DNA from: SZUA-252 sp035716005
GTDB lineage: Bacteria > Eisenbacteria > RBG-16-71-46 > SZUA-252
DNA length: 24,451 nt
Direction: 5' to 3'
Assembly: GCA_035716005.1 (NCBI GenBank)
Contig: DASTKG010000068.1
Span: 1-24,451, forward strand
Position 1 is the stretch's first letter. Every line of letters begins with the position of its first letter. This document shows positions 1 to 7,255 of this stretch, one piece after another. The position numbers and the translations under genes were made by a program. The notes beneath the pieces were generated by a model, which was not told where the DNA came from, ran no database searches, and worked only from the letters and a program-made list of their open reading frames with translations.

Positions 1-45
1 ATCGGACTGGGAGTCGGGGACGTGGCCGTTCTTCGGCTCGGACAT
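1..45 (-). CDS. N-terminus of an unidentified leftward gene (partial)
   Basis: An ATG on the minus strand opens a frame that stays open to the window edge and reads MSEPKNGHVPDSQSD. A GGAG Shine-Dalgarno-like element lies 6 nt upstream of the ATG. The polar, unstructured-looking start is credible for a real protein, and the gene would diverge from the ferredoxin operon. Fifteen residues are too few to name a family. The alternative is that this is non-coding upstream sequence. The competing plus-strand frame that reaches 259 has an Arg/Pro/Gly-rich composition and no ribosome binding site, so I favour the leftward gene. Confidence 0.4.
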   Translation of the reverse strand, partial: MSEPKNGHVPDSQSD

Positions 46-262
46 GGCGCGCTCCAGAGTGTGGAGACCGACAGGGAGGGGGACGAGGCCATCGATCCCT
101 CATGGCGTACCCCTCCGGGGGGTCTGTGACCTAAGCTACGACTACGCGCCCCGCCAGGCGCATGGCGCAATGGGTCCATGCTCGTTGGTACCTAAGTACC
201 TGGATTCGCCGAAGCCGCGATGTGGCAAAGTGTTGCCAGGACTTCAGCCAAGGAGGTAATCG
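46..262. promoter_or_regulatory. Divergent intergenic region with two perfect inverted repeats
   Basis: This stretch separates the leftward partial gene from the ferredoxin operon. It contains GGTAC-CTAA-GTACC (187-200) and TGGCAA-AGTG-TTGCCA (223-238), both perfect inverted repeats with 4-nt centres. A near-ideal Shine-Dalgarno sequence, AAGGAGGT, lies at 250-257, about 5 nt before the ferredoxin ATG. I could not identify a convincing -35/-10 pair. The repeats lie where an operator for the redox operon would be expected, but the regulator is unknown. Confidence 0.4.
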
Positions 263-469
263 ATGCCCAACCTACCCGTCTTCTACGTCGATCAGGATCT
301 CTGCACCGAGTGCGGCGACTGCATCAAGCTCCTTCCCCAGGCCTTCCGGAAGGTCGAGGACGAGGAAGTCGCCGAGGTCTACTCCGAACTGGACGAATCG
401 CAGAAGCCGAAACTCGACAAGATCATGGCCGAGTGCCCCGGCCACGCGATCCTCTGGAAGAAGAAGTAG
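263..469 (+). CDS. Small single-cluster [4Fe-4S] ferredoxin
   Basis: This 68-residue acidic protein has the ferredoxin motif CTECGDC (Cys14, Cys17, Cys20) and a distal CPGHAI (fourth Cys at about 58), enough for one [4Fe-4S] cluster. That is the pattern of small monocluster ferredoxins that act as cytoplasmic electron carriers. Its start is well supported by AAGGAGGT. The oxidoreductase gamma-delta gene begins only 7 nt after its stop, so it very likely heads that operon and serves as electron acceptor or donor of the 2-oxoacid:ferredoxin oxidoreductase. The partner assignment is inferred from context; the cluster motif is seen directly. Confidence 0.85.
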   Translation: MPNLPVFYVDQDLCTECGDCIKLLPQAFRKVEDEEVAEVYSELDESQKPKLDKIMAECPGHAILWKKK

Positions 470-476
470 GCCGGCC

Positions 477-1460
477 ATGAAGACGCCCGTGCAGGTCGTC
501 GATCTCCAGGAGACGATTCGCGCCTCCGTCCTCGAAGTGCGGGGGGACGGGAAGGCGGGAGGCGGCCTGGTGCTCGCGTTCCAGAGCCTTGCCAGCCTCA
601 TGCTTCGAGACGCCGACATGCACGTGCAGGAGTGGCCCTTCTTCTCCAGCGCGCGGCGCGGCGCGAACATCCGCTCCTTCCTGCGTATCAGCCGCCGCCC
701 GGTCGAGGCGGCTTGCGAGGTCACCCGGCCCCGCATGGCCGTCCTCATGGACGAGGGAGCGGCCCGGTCGGTCGACTTCGCCCAGGGGGTGCCGCCCGGA
801 GGGACCTTCGTCCTGAACACGCGCCACACGCCGGAAGAGTGCGCCAAGCACTACCGCCTCTCCGGGCGCGTCGTGACGATCGCGGGCGACGACATCGGCA
901 CCAAGTACCTGAAGGCCCCGATCGGGAACGTCGCGCTCTACATCGCCGCGGCCCGCGCCATCGGCGGGTTCGGCATCGAGCAGATGACCGATTCGTTCCT
1001 CCAGACGCTGAAGAAGCGCCGCGTCCCGTCCAGCGTCCTCGACCGGAACCGGTCCGCGCTCCTCGCGTCCGCCGAGTCGGTCCGCGAGGGGGTCTTCGAC
1101 GAGGCCGGCCCCGCCGATCACCCGGCGACGCCGTGGAGCGGTTACGGCGAGCTCCCGGTGGGGGCGCAGACCCCGCTCCGGCTCTCGCAGTCGAACCGCA
1201 CCGCCGACTACGCGCCGAGCGGCCTCCGCCTTCGGTTCGAGGATCCCGCCACGGCCTGCACCGGATGCGCGCACTGCATCACGAACTGCCCCGAGGGGAT
1301 CATCCGTTTCGTCCCCGACGCCGAGCGGGGCCTCCTGGTCACCGGCGTCGACGTGAACACGTTCTGCAAGCTCTGCGGTGAATGCATCGCGGTCTGTCCC
1401 GAGAAGCTCTTCAAGGACATTCCGTACGAAGATCGCTGGGAGGAGGTGCTGGCGTCGTGA
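477..1460 (+). CDS. 2-oxoacid:ferredoxin oxidoreductase, gamma-delta fusion subunit
   Basis: The 327-residue protein joins two domains. Residues about 15-200 resemble the PorG/gamma domain, with a Gly-rich start (GDGKAGGG), a SSARRGANIRSFLRIS segment and IGNVALYIAAA, typical of the catalytic gamma domain. Residues about 215-327 are a PorD-like part with the W-GY-ELP approach and two [4Fe-4S] motifs: Cys261/264/267/271 (CTGCAHCITNCP) and Cys297/300/303/307 (CKLCGECIAVCP). The two clusters pass electrons from the TPP site of the beta subunit to ferredoxin. The ATG at 477 was chosen because it follows the ferredoxin stop by 7 nt; the same frame extends upstream to 162 but would overlap the ferredoxin entirely. 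The stop overlaps the alpha start by 4 nt. Substrate (pyruvate, 2-oxoglutarate, branched or aryl 2-oxoacids) cannot be told from sequence. Confidence 0.88.
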   Translation: MKTPVQVVDLQETIRASVLEVRGDGKAGGGLVLAFQSLASLMLRDADMHVQEWPFFSSARRGANIRSFLRISRRPVEAACEVTRPRMAVLMDEGAARSVDFAQGVPPGGTFVLNTRHTPEECAKHYRLSGRVVTIAGDDIGTKYLKAPIGNVALYIAAARAIGGFGIEQMTDSFLQTLKKRRVPSSVLDRNRSALLASAESVREGVFDEAGPADHPATPWSGYGELPVGAQTPLRLSQSNRTADYAPSGLRLRFEDPATACTGCAHCITNCPEGIIRFVPDAERGLLVTGVDVNTFCKLCGECIAVCPEKLFKDIPYEDRWEEVLAS

Positions 1461-2791
1461 AGGACTCGACCCTACCGGTTGCGCCGATGGCGCACCACAC
1501 CACGCCGTCCGGGGAGATCTATCCGGACGCCGTGAATCTCGAGCCGGTGCGCGCGGCGCACAGGGCTCTCTACGAGACTCGCGACACGATCACCGCCGAC
1601 GGCAACACCGCGGCGGCCATCGCCACGCTCCAGATGTGGCGCTGCGTCCTCTTCGCCGGATTTCCGATCACCCCCTCGACGAAGTGGATCGAGACGGTGG
1701 CGGCCCACGTCTCGCAGCAGGTGGGCGGGAAGAAGCGCGTGAAGCTGATGGAGGCGGAGCACGCGGTGGCCGACTATCTGGTCGGCTCGGCCGCGGCCTG
1801 CCGCGATCTCATCTTCCCGACCGCCACGAGCAGCGTCGGGCTGGACCACATGACCGAGACGACCCGTTCGCTCGGCGCGAGCGGGCTCGGGAACGTGCTC
1901 CTGATCGACGTCTATCGCGCGACGGCCAACTTCCCCCTCTGCATCGAGGGCGACCCGAGCGACACGCTCGCCCACCGCGACGACGGCTTCATCCAGATCG
2001 CCTGCCGCGGGAAGCAGCAGATCTACGACACGGTTCTCCAGTCGCCCTGCCTCGGGATGAACCACGACATCATGACGCCGGTCATGCCGGGCTACTACGG
2101 CATCAAGGACAGCCACCGGAACGCCCGCCTCACGGTGGAGCCCGACAAGGAAATCCACGCGTTCCAGGATCGCTGGATCAAGCCGTGCCCCTTCCCGGGA
2201 TTGATCAACGGCGACACGGCGTTCGGCAACTGCGTCACCTCCCGCTACTTCCAAGGGTTCAAGATCTCGCAGAAGGCGCGCATGGATCGGGTCCTCGACG
2301 TCCTGCCTCGGATCGGCGCCGATTTCGAGCACCAGTTCGGCCGGCCGGGGCTGGCGTTCTTCGACTCCGACGGATTCGCGCCCGACGGCTCCGCCGACCT
2401 GACGGTGCTGACGCTCGGCCCGGACTTCGGAACGTTCGAGTTCCTTCGCGAGGATTACGCGAAGAAGACCGGGCTGAAGGTCGCGGGCGTGGCCATGCGC
2501 CTCCTGACCCCCTTCCCGCGCGAGGCGGTCCGCAAGCGCCTCGAGCGATCGAAGGTCGTCCTCGTCGTGAACCAGGCGCACCATCAGGGTCGCGGGCACC
2601 TCACGCTCGACGTGGCCGACGCCCTGGCCGACCTCACGAACCCGCCCCGCATCGTGAGCGTCTTCGCGGGACTCGGCGGCGCCGACGTCTCCGAAGCGAC
2701 CTGGGAGCAGATGCTCGATCACGGGCGCGGCGCCCTGGAGGGACGCGCCCTCCCGCCCTGGGCCTTCTTCCACGAAGGGAGGCCGCTATGA
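1457..2791 (+). CDS. 2-oxoacid:ferredoxin oxidoreductase, alpha subunit
   Basis: This 444-residue protein carries the alpha-subunit hallmark GNTAAAIATLQ...FAGFPITPST near the N-terminus, where the YPITPST-like loop contacts the thiamine diphosphate. It also has a TATSSVGLDHMTE segment and a C-terminal domain (after about residue 310) with the transketolase-C-like VLTLGPDFGTFEF and VVLVVNQAHHQGRGHL. The start is GTG at 1457, overlapping the gamma-delta stop as GTGA, with AGGAGG at 1441-1446. An ATG at 1487 is the alternative. The core motifs are more divergent than in classic PorA (GFPITPST for YPITPST, SSVGLDHM for SSQGL), suggesting an uncommon subfamily. It overlaps the beta gene by 4 nt (ATGA). 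Confidence 0.85.
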   Translation: MKDSTLPVAPMAHHTTPSGEIYPDAVNLEPVRAAHRALYETRDTITADGNTAAAIATLQMWRCVLFAGFPITPSTKWIETVAAHVSQQVGGKKRVKLMEAEHAVADYLVGSAAACRDLIFPTATSSVGLDHMTETTRSLGASGLGNVLLIDVYRATANFPLCIEGDPSDTLAHRDDGFIQIACRGKQQIYDTVLQSPCLGMNHDIMTPVMPGYYGIKDSHRNARLTVEPDKEIHAFQDRWIKPCPFPGLINGDTAFGNCVTSRYFQGFKISQKARMDRVLDVLPRIGADFEHQFGRPGLAFFDSDGFAPDGSADLTVLTLGPDFGTFEFLREDYAKKTGLKVAGVAMRLLTPFPREAVRKRLERSKVVLVVNQAHHQGRGHLTLDVADALADLTNPPRIVSVFAGLGGADVSEATWEQMLDHGRGALEGRALPPWAFFHEGRPL

Positions 2792-3801
2792 GCGGGTACA
2801 AGGAAATCGCGCTGAGGGACTCCTGCTTCCGTCCCGGCTCCACCCTCTGTCCCGGTTGCATGGAATCGATCGCGCTCCAGAACGTGGGGCGCGTCTCGGA
2901 CAACGGCGCGAAGACGATCTTCACGATCGGCACGTCGTGCGCGGAGGTCTCGAGCCTCGCGTTCCCGAACGTCGTGGCCTGGGGGCGCGGCGACGGATCG
3001 CCGGACGACTACGCCAAGTCCTTCGCCATCATCCACAACGTCTTCGAATCGTCGCCGACGCTGGCCGAGGCGGCCCGCGACGTCTCCGACGTCCTGGCCG
3101 ACCACGGCGCCATCGAACGGCCGATCCAGGTGATCGGCGCGAGCGGCGACGGAGGCGCGTTCGCCATCGGGCTCCGCTCCCTGCTCCACACGATCAACCG
3201 CCAGTCGCGCATCACGTTTCTCGTGCTGGTGAACGAGATCTTCGCGAACACCGGCTTCCAGTACTCCCCGGCCACCACGCCGTTCGCGGAGACGAGCACG
3301 ACGCCGGTGGGCGACGCGCAGCTCGGCAACCCGCGAATCCCGCTCGACTACATCCACCTCGCCATCGCCGCGGGCGCCGGGATGGTGGCGCAGGTGAGCC
3401 CGGCCTACGGGAAGCTCTTCGTGAAGACGATCGAGAAGGCGCTCGAGTGCAAGTCGACGGCCATCGTCTTCGTGCCGGCCCCCTGCATCAGCGGCTGGAA
3501 ATTCGAGGACGGCGAGACCGTCCATCTCGCGGAGCTGGGCGCCCAGTGCGGCATCTATCCCGCGTTCATCTGGGAGCGCGGCAAGGGCGGCTCGGTGAAG
3601 GACTGCTCGGAGACGAGCGCCGAGCGTCCGCCGATCGAGGAGTTCCTGGGGCTGCAGCGCCGCTTCCATCATCTGGTCCAGAAGGATCCGCAGAGCGGGA
3701 CGTTCGCCGCGCGGAAGGGACGGGAGGCGGACGTGGATCGGCTCAAGGAATGGACCCAGTCGAACGTGGAGCGGCTCTACCGGCTAGCCGAGCTTCACTG
3801 A
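2788..3801 (+). CDS. 2-oxoacid:ferredoxin oxidoreductase, beta (TPP-binding) subunit
   Basis: The 337-residue beta subunit binds thiamine diphosphate and the proximal [4Fe-4S] cluster. The TPP/Mg site is seen as GASGDGGAFAIG (117-128) and NEIFANTGFQYSPATTP (from about 149). Four cysteines fit the proximal cluster: Cys21 and Cys24 (CPGC), Cys51 (GTSC) and Cys233 (APCISGW). The start ATG overlaps the alpha stop (ATGA), so translation is probably coupled and the subunits made in equal amounts. This is the last gene of the operon; its stop overlaps the convergent phosphodiesterase gene by 7 bp. The complex would decarboxylate a 2-oxoacid to acyl-CoA and reduce ferredoxin, or run reductively. Confidence 0.9.
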   Translation: MSGYKEIALRDSCFRPGSTLCPGCMESIALQNVGRVSDNGAKTIFTIGTSCAEVSSLAFPNVVAWGRGDGSPDDYAKSFAIIHNVFESSPTLAEAARDVSDVLADHGAIERPIQVIGASGDGGAFAIGLRSLLHTINRQSRITFLVLVNEIFANTGFQYSPATTPFAETSTTPVGDAQLGNPRIPLDYIHLAIAAGAGMVAQVSPAYGKLFVKTIEKALECKSTAIVFVPAPCISGWKFEDGETVHLAELGAQCGIYPAFIWERGKGGSVKDCSETSAERPPIEEFLGLQRRFHHLVQKDPQSGTFAARKGREADVDRLKEWTQSNVERLYRLAELH

Positions 3802-4751
3802 TCCGAGCGCTTCCCGGGTAACGGACGCCCCGAGAGGAGGAGCGGTCGCGAGGCTTCGAGCGCCTCGGTTCCGATCAGGTCGGCCCCCCGCGAGAGGGCG
3901 TATTCGTAGACGCGCGCGTTCACCGGAAGGTGGTGGACGCGCGCGATCCGCATGAGGAGCCCCGGCCCCGCCGCCGCCTTCCGCATCCCCTCGAAGGCGA
4001 CGTCCCACGCGCGGGGCGCCGCCCCCGTCCCCGACCAGCGAGGGAGCTTCGACGCGTCGAGGGAGACCATCGTCTCGAGGCGATCCAGCGCCTCGGGTCC
4101 GCTCGACGTCTTCCCCGCCCGATCGCCGGTCCCGAGCGGGCGATGCGCGGAGACGTAGCGCACCTCCTCGGCCCGGAGCGAATCGAGGGGCGGGATCCAG
4201 CCGACGAGGAGGACCGTGACCGGCCCGATCGCCGTCGGCGCCTCGCCCCCGAGGCGATACCGTGTCACGAGCGCCGATTCCGCGGCGAGCGCCGCGCATA
4301 GCGCGCGATAGCCGGGCATGCCCTTCGTCTTCAGGTCGACGAGGAGAAGGAGGGGCGCTCCACCCTGCCGAATGCCGCCGCACCGCTTCGCGATCGCGGC
4401 GAGGGGCGCGAGATAGCACGACTCGAAGGTTCGGCCGGGGCGCGTCTCCTCCAGATCGTGCCCCACGAGGAGCTTCCCGCCCCGGTAGTGAAGATCGACC
4501 TCCACGCCGGCGTAGCCGAGGCGGAGCGCCTCCTCGAGCGCTCGGCCCCGCCGTTCGTCGTTGTGGGAATAGGCGGGGAGATCCGACGGCGGCGGGCAGG
4601 GGCGGGGCTCCTCCGTCCTGGTGAGAACCTCCGCCTGGCCGCGCGCGCGCGCGGCCGCGACGGCGAGCGCGACGAAAGCCGCCGCGACGAGGATCGCGCG
4701 GGCCGGCCGCTTCGCCGGCCGGCGCGTCACGTGGATGAGCCGCGCTCCCAT
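3795..4751 (-). CDS. Exported glycerophosphodiester phosphodiesterase-like protein (AIM6/GDPD type)
   Basis: The 318-residue protein starts with a basic stretch and a hydrophobic segment (about 19-36, ending ARARGQA) that reads as a signal peptide or membrane anchor. The mature part has YSHNDE (61-66), a Leu-rich helix, VEVDL (83-87) and VGHDLEE (96-102). This is the HN...E-x-D...HD metal and catalytic layout of the PI-PLC-like GDPD/AIM6 family, followed by LLLLVDLKTKG. It probably cleaves an exported phosphodiester; the substrate is unknown. The start ATG at 4751 is supported by TGC-TACGAT, an extended -10 box ending 6 nt upstream, implying a leaderless mRNA. It is convergent with the oxidoreductase operon. 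Confidence 0.75.
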   Translation of the reverse strand: MGARLIHVTRRPAKRPARAILVAAAFVALAVAAARARGQAEVLTRTEEPRPCPPPSDLPAYSHNDERRGRALEEALRLGYAGVEVDLHYRGGKLLVGHDLEETRPGRTFESCYLAPLAAIAKRCGGIRQGGAPLLLLVDLKTKGMPGYRALCAALAAESALVTRYRLGGEAPTAIGPVTVLLVGWIPPLDSLRAEEVRYVSAHRPLGTGDRAGKTSSGPEALDRLETMVSLDASKLPRWSGTGAAPRAWDVAFEGMRKAAAGPGLLMRIARVHHLPVNARVYEYALSRGADLIGTEALEASRPLLLSGRPLPGKRSDQ

Positions 4752-4757
4752 CCGCGC

Positions 4758-4766
4758 ATCGTAGCA
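4758..4766 (-). promoter_or_regulatory. Extended -10 (TGC-TACGAT) of the GDPD-like gene
   Basis: On the minus strand TGC-TACGAT is followed by 6 nt and then the ATG. A transcript starting 6-7 nt after a -10 hexamer would begin at the start codon. No clear -35 is visible, consistent with an extended -10 promoter. Confidence 0.5.
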
Positions 4767-4793
4767 GACCTGGCGTCCGGAACCGGCTCGCGC

Positions 4794-4799
4794 TAGAGT
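4794..4799 (+). promoter_or_regulatory. Candidate -10 (TAGAGT) for the Tat-protein/amidase operon
   Basis: TAGAGT is the best -10-like hexamer before the coding start at 4876. It would give a leader of about 70 nt, and GAGGAG near 4861-4866 serves as Shine-Dalgarno. No good -35 was found at 17 nt. Confidence 0.35.
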
Positions 4800-4875
4800 C
4801 CCCGGGTCCGATTCGTGCCGCCGCGTTCTCTGCGCCGCGCGCCCTCTCCCCGACCCGACTCGAGGAGCCGCCCCG

Positions 4876-5175
4876 ATGAATGCCCGAGATCCGAAGCCCA
4901 CCGCCATGAACCGCCGCCGCTTCGTCCACGTCGTCGCCGCGAGCGTGGCCGCGATCCTCGCCGGCGGCGTCCCGCGCGCCCGCGCGGCCGCCGCGCCGAG
5001 GGCCGCGGCGCCGAAGCCGCCGAAGCCCCTTCCGGCCGCGCTGCAACGCGAGCTGCGAACGCAGGAGAAGAGCCTCGCCGACGTCCTCAAGGTCGTCCGA
5101 GCGTACGACCTTCCTCCCGGCAGCGAGCCGGCCACCCTCTTCCGGGCCCTGCGCGCCCGCCGCGGAGTCCGGTGA
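4876..5175 (+). CDS. Small Tat-signal protein coupled to the amidase (possible GatC/AtzG-like partner)
   Basis: The 99-residue protein has a twin-arginine-type signal, NRRRFVHVVAAS (12-23), with hydrophobic segment and ARA cleavage-like site near residue 37, then an Ala/Pro/Lys linker. The C-terminal 50 residues form one likely helix (LQRELRTQEKSLADVLKVV) followed by LPPGSEPATLF. That last segment recalls the EPA-x-x-F element of GatC/AtzG (DUF4089-like) partners of amidases; this is pattern recognition, not a proven homology. The stop and the amidase start share one base (TGATG), so translation is coupled. GAGGAG 8-9 nt before the ATG supports this start; an ATG at 4906 would give a more typical Tat n-region. 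It may export the amidase by hitch-hiking, or be a separate secreted protein. Confidence 0.7.
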   Translation: MNARDPKPTAMNRRRFVHVVAASVAAILAGGVPRARAAAAPRAAAPKPPKPLPAALQRELRTQEKSLADVLKVVRAYDLPPGSEPATLFRALRARRGVR

Positions 5176-6587
5176 TGCTGCGCGACGACGTCTTCTTTCT
5201 GTCGGCCGCCGAACTCGGGCGCGAGATCCGCGGACGGCGTCTCTCCCCGGTGGAGCTGACCGAGGGATATCTGGACCGCATCCGCCGCCACGCGCCGGCG
5301 CTGAACGCCTTCGCGACGGTGACGGCCGATCTGGCCTTGGAGCAGGCGCACAGGGCCGAGCAGGAGATTTCGCGCGGAACCGTCCGCGGACCGCTTCACG
5401 GCGTTCCCTACGGGGCGAAGGATCTCCTCGCCACGGCGGGGATTCCCACGACCTGGGGCGCGCGTCCGACGGAGCACCAGATCTTCGATCGCGACGCGAC
5501 CGTGATCCGCCGCCTGCGCGACGCGGGGGCGATTCTCCTCGGCAAGACCGCGATGGTCGAGTTCGCGGGATGCCTCGGCTACTGGTACCCGAACGCCTCC
5601 CTGCAGGGACCCGGCCGGAATCCGTGGAACCGGGAGCGATGGACCGGCGGCTCGTCGTCGGGCTCCGGCGCCGCGGTGGCGGCGGGACTGGTCGGGTTCG
5701 CCATCGGCACCGAAACGTGGGGCTCGATCCTCTGCCCGTCGGCATTCTGCGGCGTCACCGGGCTTCGCCCCACCTACGGTCGCGTGAGCCGCGCGGGCGG
5801 CATGGTCGGCTCCTGGACGCTCGACAAGGTAGGCCCGATCGCGCGAAGCGCGGAGGATTGCCGCCTCGTTCTCAAGGCGATCGCGGGCGCCGATCCCGAC
5901 GACCCGACGGCGGCCGACGAGCCCGTTCGAGTCGACGCGCGGCGGCGCGATTGGAAGCGCGTGCGGGCCGCCCTCATCCCCTCCGATTTCGCCAAGACGA
6001 AGGGCGCCGAACCCGAGGTGGGCGCGGCGTTCGAACAGGCGGTCGGCACGCTGCGCGCGATCGGCGTCTCGGTGGAAGAGGCGAAGCTCCCCGACTTCCC
6101 GGCGTCCGAGGTCACCTCGGCCGTGCTCACGTCGGAGGCGATCTCCACGTTCGAGCGCTTCTTCCGGGACGGAACCGTGAACCAGCTCACCGACGTCTAC
6201 GCGCCGCATCAGGAGCGGATCGCCCGGCAGATGACGGGGGCCGATTACGTGAAGGCGATGCGGATGAGGCGCGTCATGCAGGAGACGATGGCGGAGTTCT
6301 ACGGTCGCTTCGACGTCATCGTGGCGCCGAATTTCCTATCGGTCGCCCCGCCCATCGACAAGAGCTTCGCGGAATCGCTCCCGTACGCCGATCCGGTCGG
6401 CGCGTTCGGAAACGGATGCGGCCTCCCGGCGATCGCGCTTCCCTGCGGCTTCGGAAAGGAGGGGATGCCGGCGAGCGTTCAGCTCATGGGCTCGTCGTGG
6501 GACGAGGGGCTCCTGCTCGATCTCGGCGAGGCGTTCCAGCGGCGCACTTCCTTCCACGCCCGGAGGCCGCCCGCGTTCCAGTCGTAG
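5175..6587 (+). CDS. Amidase-signature family hydrolase
   Basis: The 470-residue enzyme has the complete Ser-cisSer-Lys triad of the amidase signature family: Lys82 in YGAKDLL, Ser160 in GGSSSGSG (158-165), and nucleophile Ser184 in GTETWGSI. The 24-residue spacing of the two serines equals that in fatty acid amide hydrolase. A GAILLGKT segment (118-125) is also typical. The nucleophile loop has Trp in place of the usual second Gly before Ser (GTETWGS). Substrate is not predictable: GatA-like, fatty amide, aryl amide and other amidases share these motifs. It lacks a signal peptide of its own, while its translationally coupled upstream neighbour carries a Tat signal. GTG at 5172 is an alternative start. 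Confidence 0.87.
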   Translation: MLRDDVFFLSAAELGREIRGRRLSPVELTEGYLDRIRRHAPALNAFATVTADLALEQAHRAEQEISRGTVRGPLHGVPYGAKDLLATAGIPTTWGARPTEHQIFDRDATVIRRLRDAGAILLGKTAMVEFAGCLGYWYPNASLQGPGRNPWNRERWTGGSSSGSGAAVAAGLVGFAIGTETWGSILCPSAFCGVTGLRPTYGRVSRAGGMVGSWTLDKVGPIARSAEDCRLVLKAIAGADPDDPTAADEPVRVDARRRDWKRVRAALIPSDFAKTKGAEPEVGAAFEQAVGTLRAIGVSVEEAKLPDFPASEVTSAVLTSEAISTFERFFRDGTVNQLTDVYAPHQERIARQMTGADYVKAMRMRRVMQETMAEFYGRFDVIVAPNFLSVAPPIDKSFAESLPYADPVGAFGNGCGLPAIALPCGFGKEGMPASVQLMGSSWDEGLLLDLGEAFQRRTSFHARRPPAFQS

Positions 6588-6596
6588 CGCGGCGGC

Positions 6597-7121
6597 CTAG
6601 CGGAGCCCGTAGCGCTCGCGGAGGAGCGCGACGTGGTGACGCTCGTGCCCGGCCACGATCCAGAAGAGGGCGCGGGCCGAAACCGGATTCCCCGCCGCGG
6701 TCCCGCGCCGCGAGAGCGCCGCGTCGTCGAGGCCCTCCAGGAGGCGGATCGTCGCCTCGCGCACGGCCCGGAATTCTCCGGCCAGGCTCTCCAGCGTCCG
6801 CGCGTCGAACCGCCCCGCGGGCACGTAGAGATTCTCGTCGAAGCTCGCCAGGGGCGTCTCGTCGCCGCGCGCGATCCGAAGCGCGCGGTAGGTGAAGACT
6901 CGCTCTCCGTCGGCCAGGTGGCCCACCACCTCCTTCACGCTCCACTTCCCCTCGGCGTAGCGATGCTCCTCGAGGTCCGCCGGCACGCGGGCGAGGAGCG
7001 CGGACGTCTCGTCCCGCTGCTTCCGAAGCGTCTCGGCGATCGATCCGTCCGGAACGAGCGTGGTGTAGCGGCCGAAGTAGGGAACGTGTTCCGTGGCGTC
7101 GGGGCGCGCGGTCTGGGACAT
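6597..7121 (-). CDS. DinB-superfamily (YfiT/DinB-like) protein
   Basis: The 174-residue protein has the DinB four-helix-bundle pattern, with putative metal-binding histidines His68 (VVGHLADGE) and the pair around His159/His163 (GHERHH), plus the conserved GKWSVKEVVGHL stretch (58-69). Family members include thiol-transferases (bacillithiol, mycothiol) and metal-dependent hydrolases; the exact reaction is unknown here. AAGGAG lies about 10 nt before the ATG. A leader of roughly 65 nt follows a good -10 (TAGAAT at 7193-7198). It converges on the amidase gene with only 9 nt between the stops, and diverges from the helicase. Confidence 0.85.
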   Translation of the reverse strand: MSQTARPDATEHVPYFGRYTTLVPDGSIAETLRKQRDETSALLARVPADLEEHRYAEGKWSVKEVVGHLADGERVFTYRALRIARGDETPLASFDENLYVPAGRFDARTLESLAGEFRAVREATIRLLEGLDDAALSRRGTAAGNPVSARALFWIVAGHERHHVALLRERYGLR

Positions 7122-7192
7122 GGCGTCTCTGCTCCTTGTTCGATCGACGAGGCGACGGGAACGATTCGGCGCCGCGAAGCGGGCCGCGGCCC

Positions 7193-7198
7193 ATTCTA
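7193..7198 (-). promoter_or_regulatory. -10 box (TAGAAT) of the DinB-like gene
   Basis: TAGAAT on the minus strand is a 5/6 match to the sigma-70 -10 consensus. The perfect palindrome GGGCCGCGGCCC (7181-7192) abuts it on the transcription-start side and could be an operator, though GC-rich palindromes also arise by chance. Confidence 0.5.
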
Positions 7199-7241
7199 GC
7201 GCCTTCCGGCGATTCTCTCACCCGCCGGGCGCGATTCCGGG

Positions 7242-7247
7242 TATAGT
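7242..7247 (+). promoter_or_regulatory. -10 box (TATAGT) just before the helicase start
   Basis: TATAGT (5/6 match) ends 8 nt before the ATG at 7256. Little or no 5' leader would be left and no Shine-Dalgarno is visible, so the transcript is probably leaderless or nearly so. Confidence 0.55.
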
Positions 7248-7255
7248 GCCCGTCT

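Noticed and set aside
44..259. Small plus-strand frame before the ferredoxin
   Set aside because: No ribosome binding site or family pattern, and it covers the inverted repeats of the intergenic region.
3795..6209. Long minus-strand open frame running through the amidase gene
   Set aside because: Only the part from ATG 4751 has family motifs and a promoter. Upstream of it the translation is Arg/Ala/Gly-rich and lies opposite a well-supported amidase.
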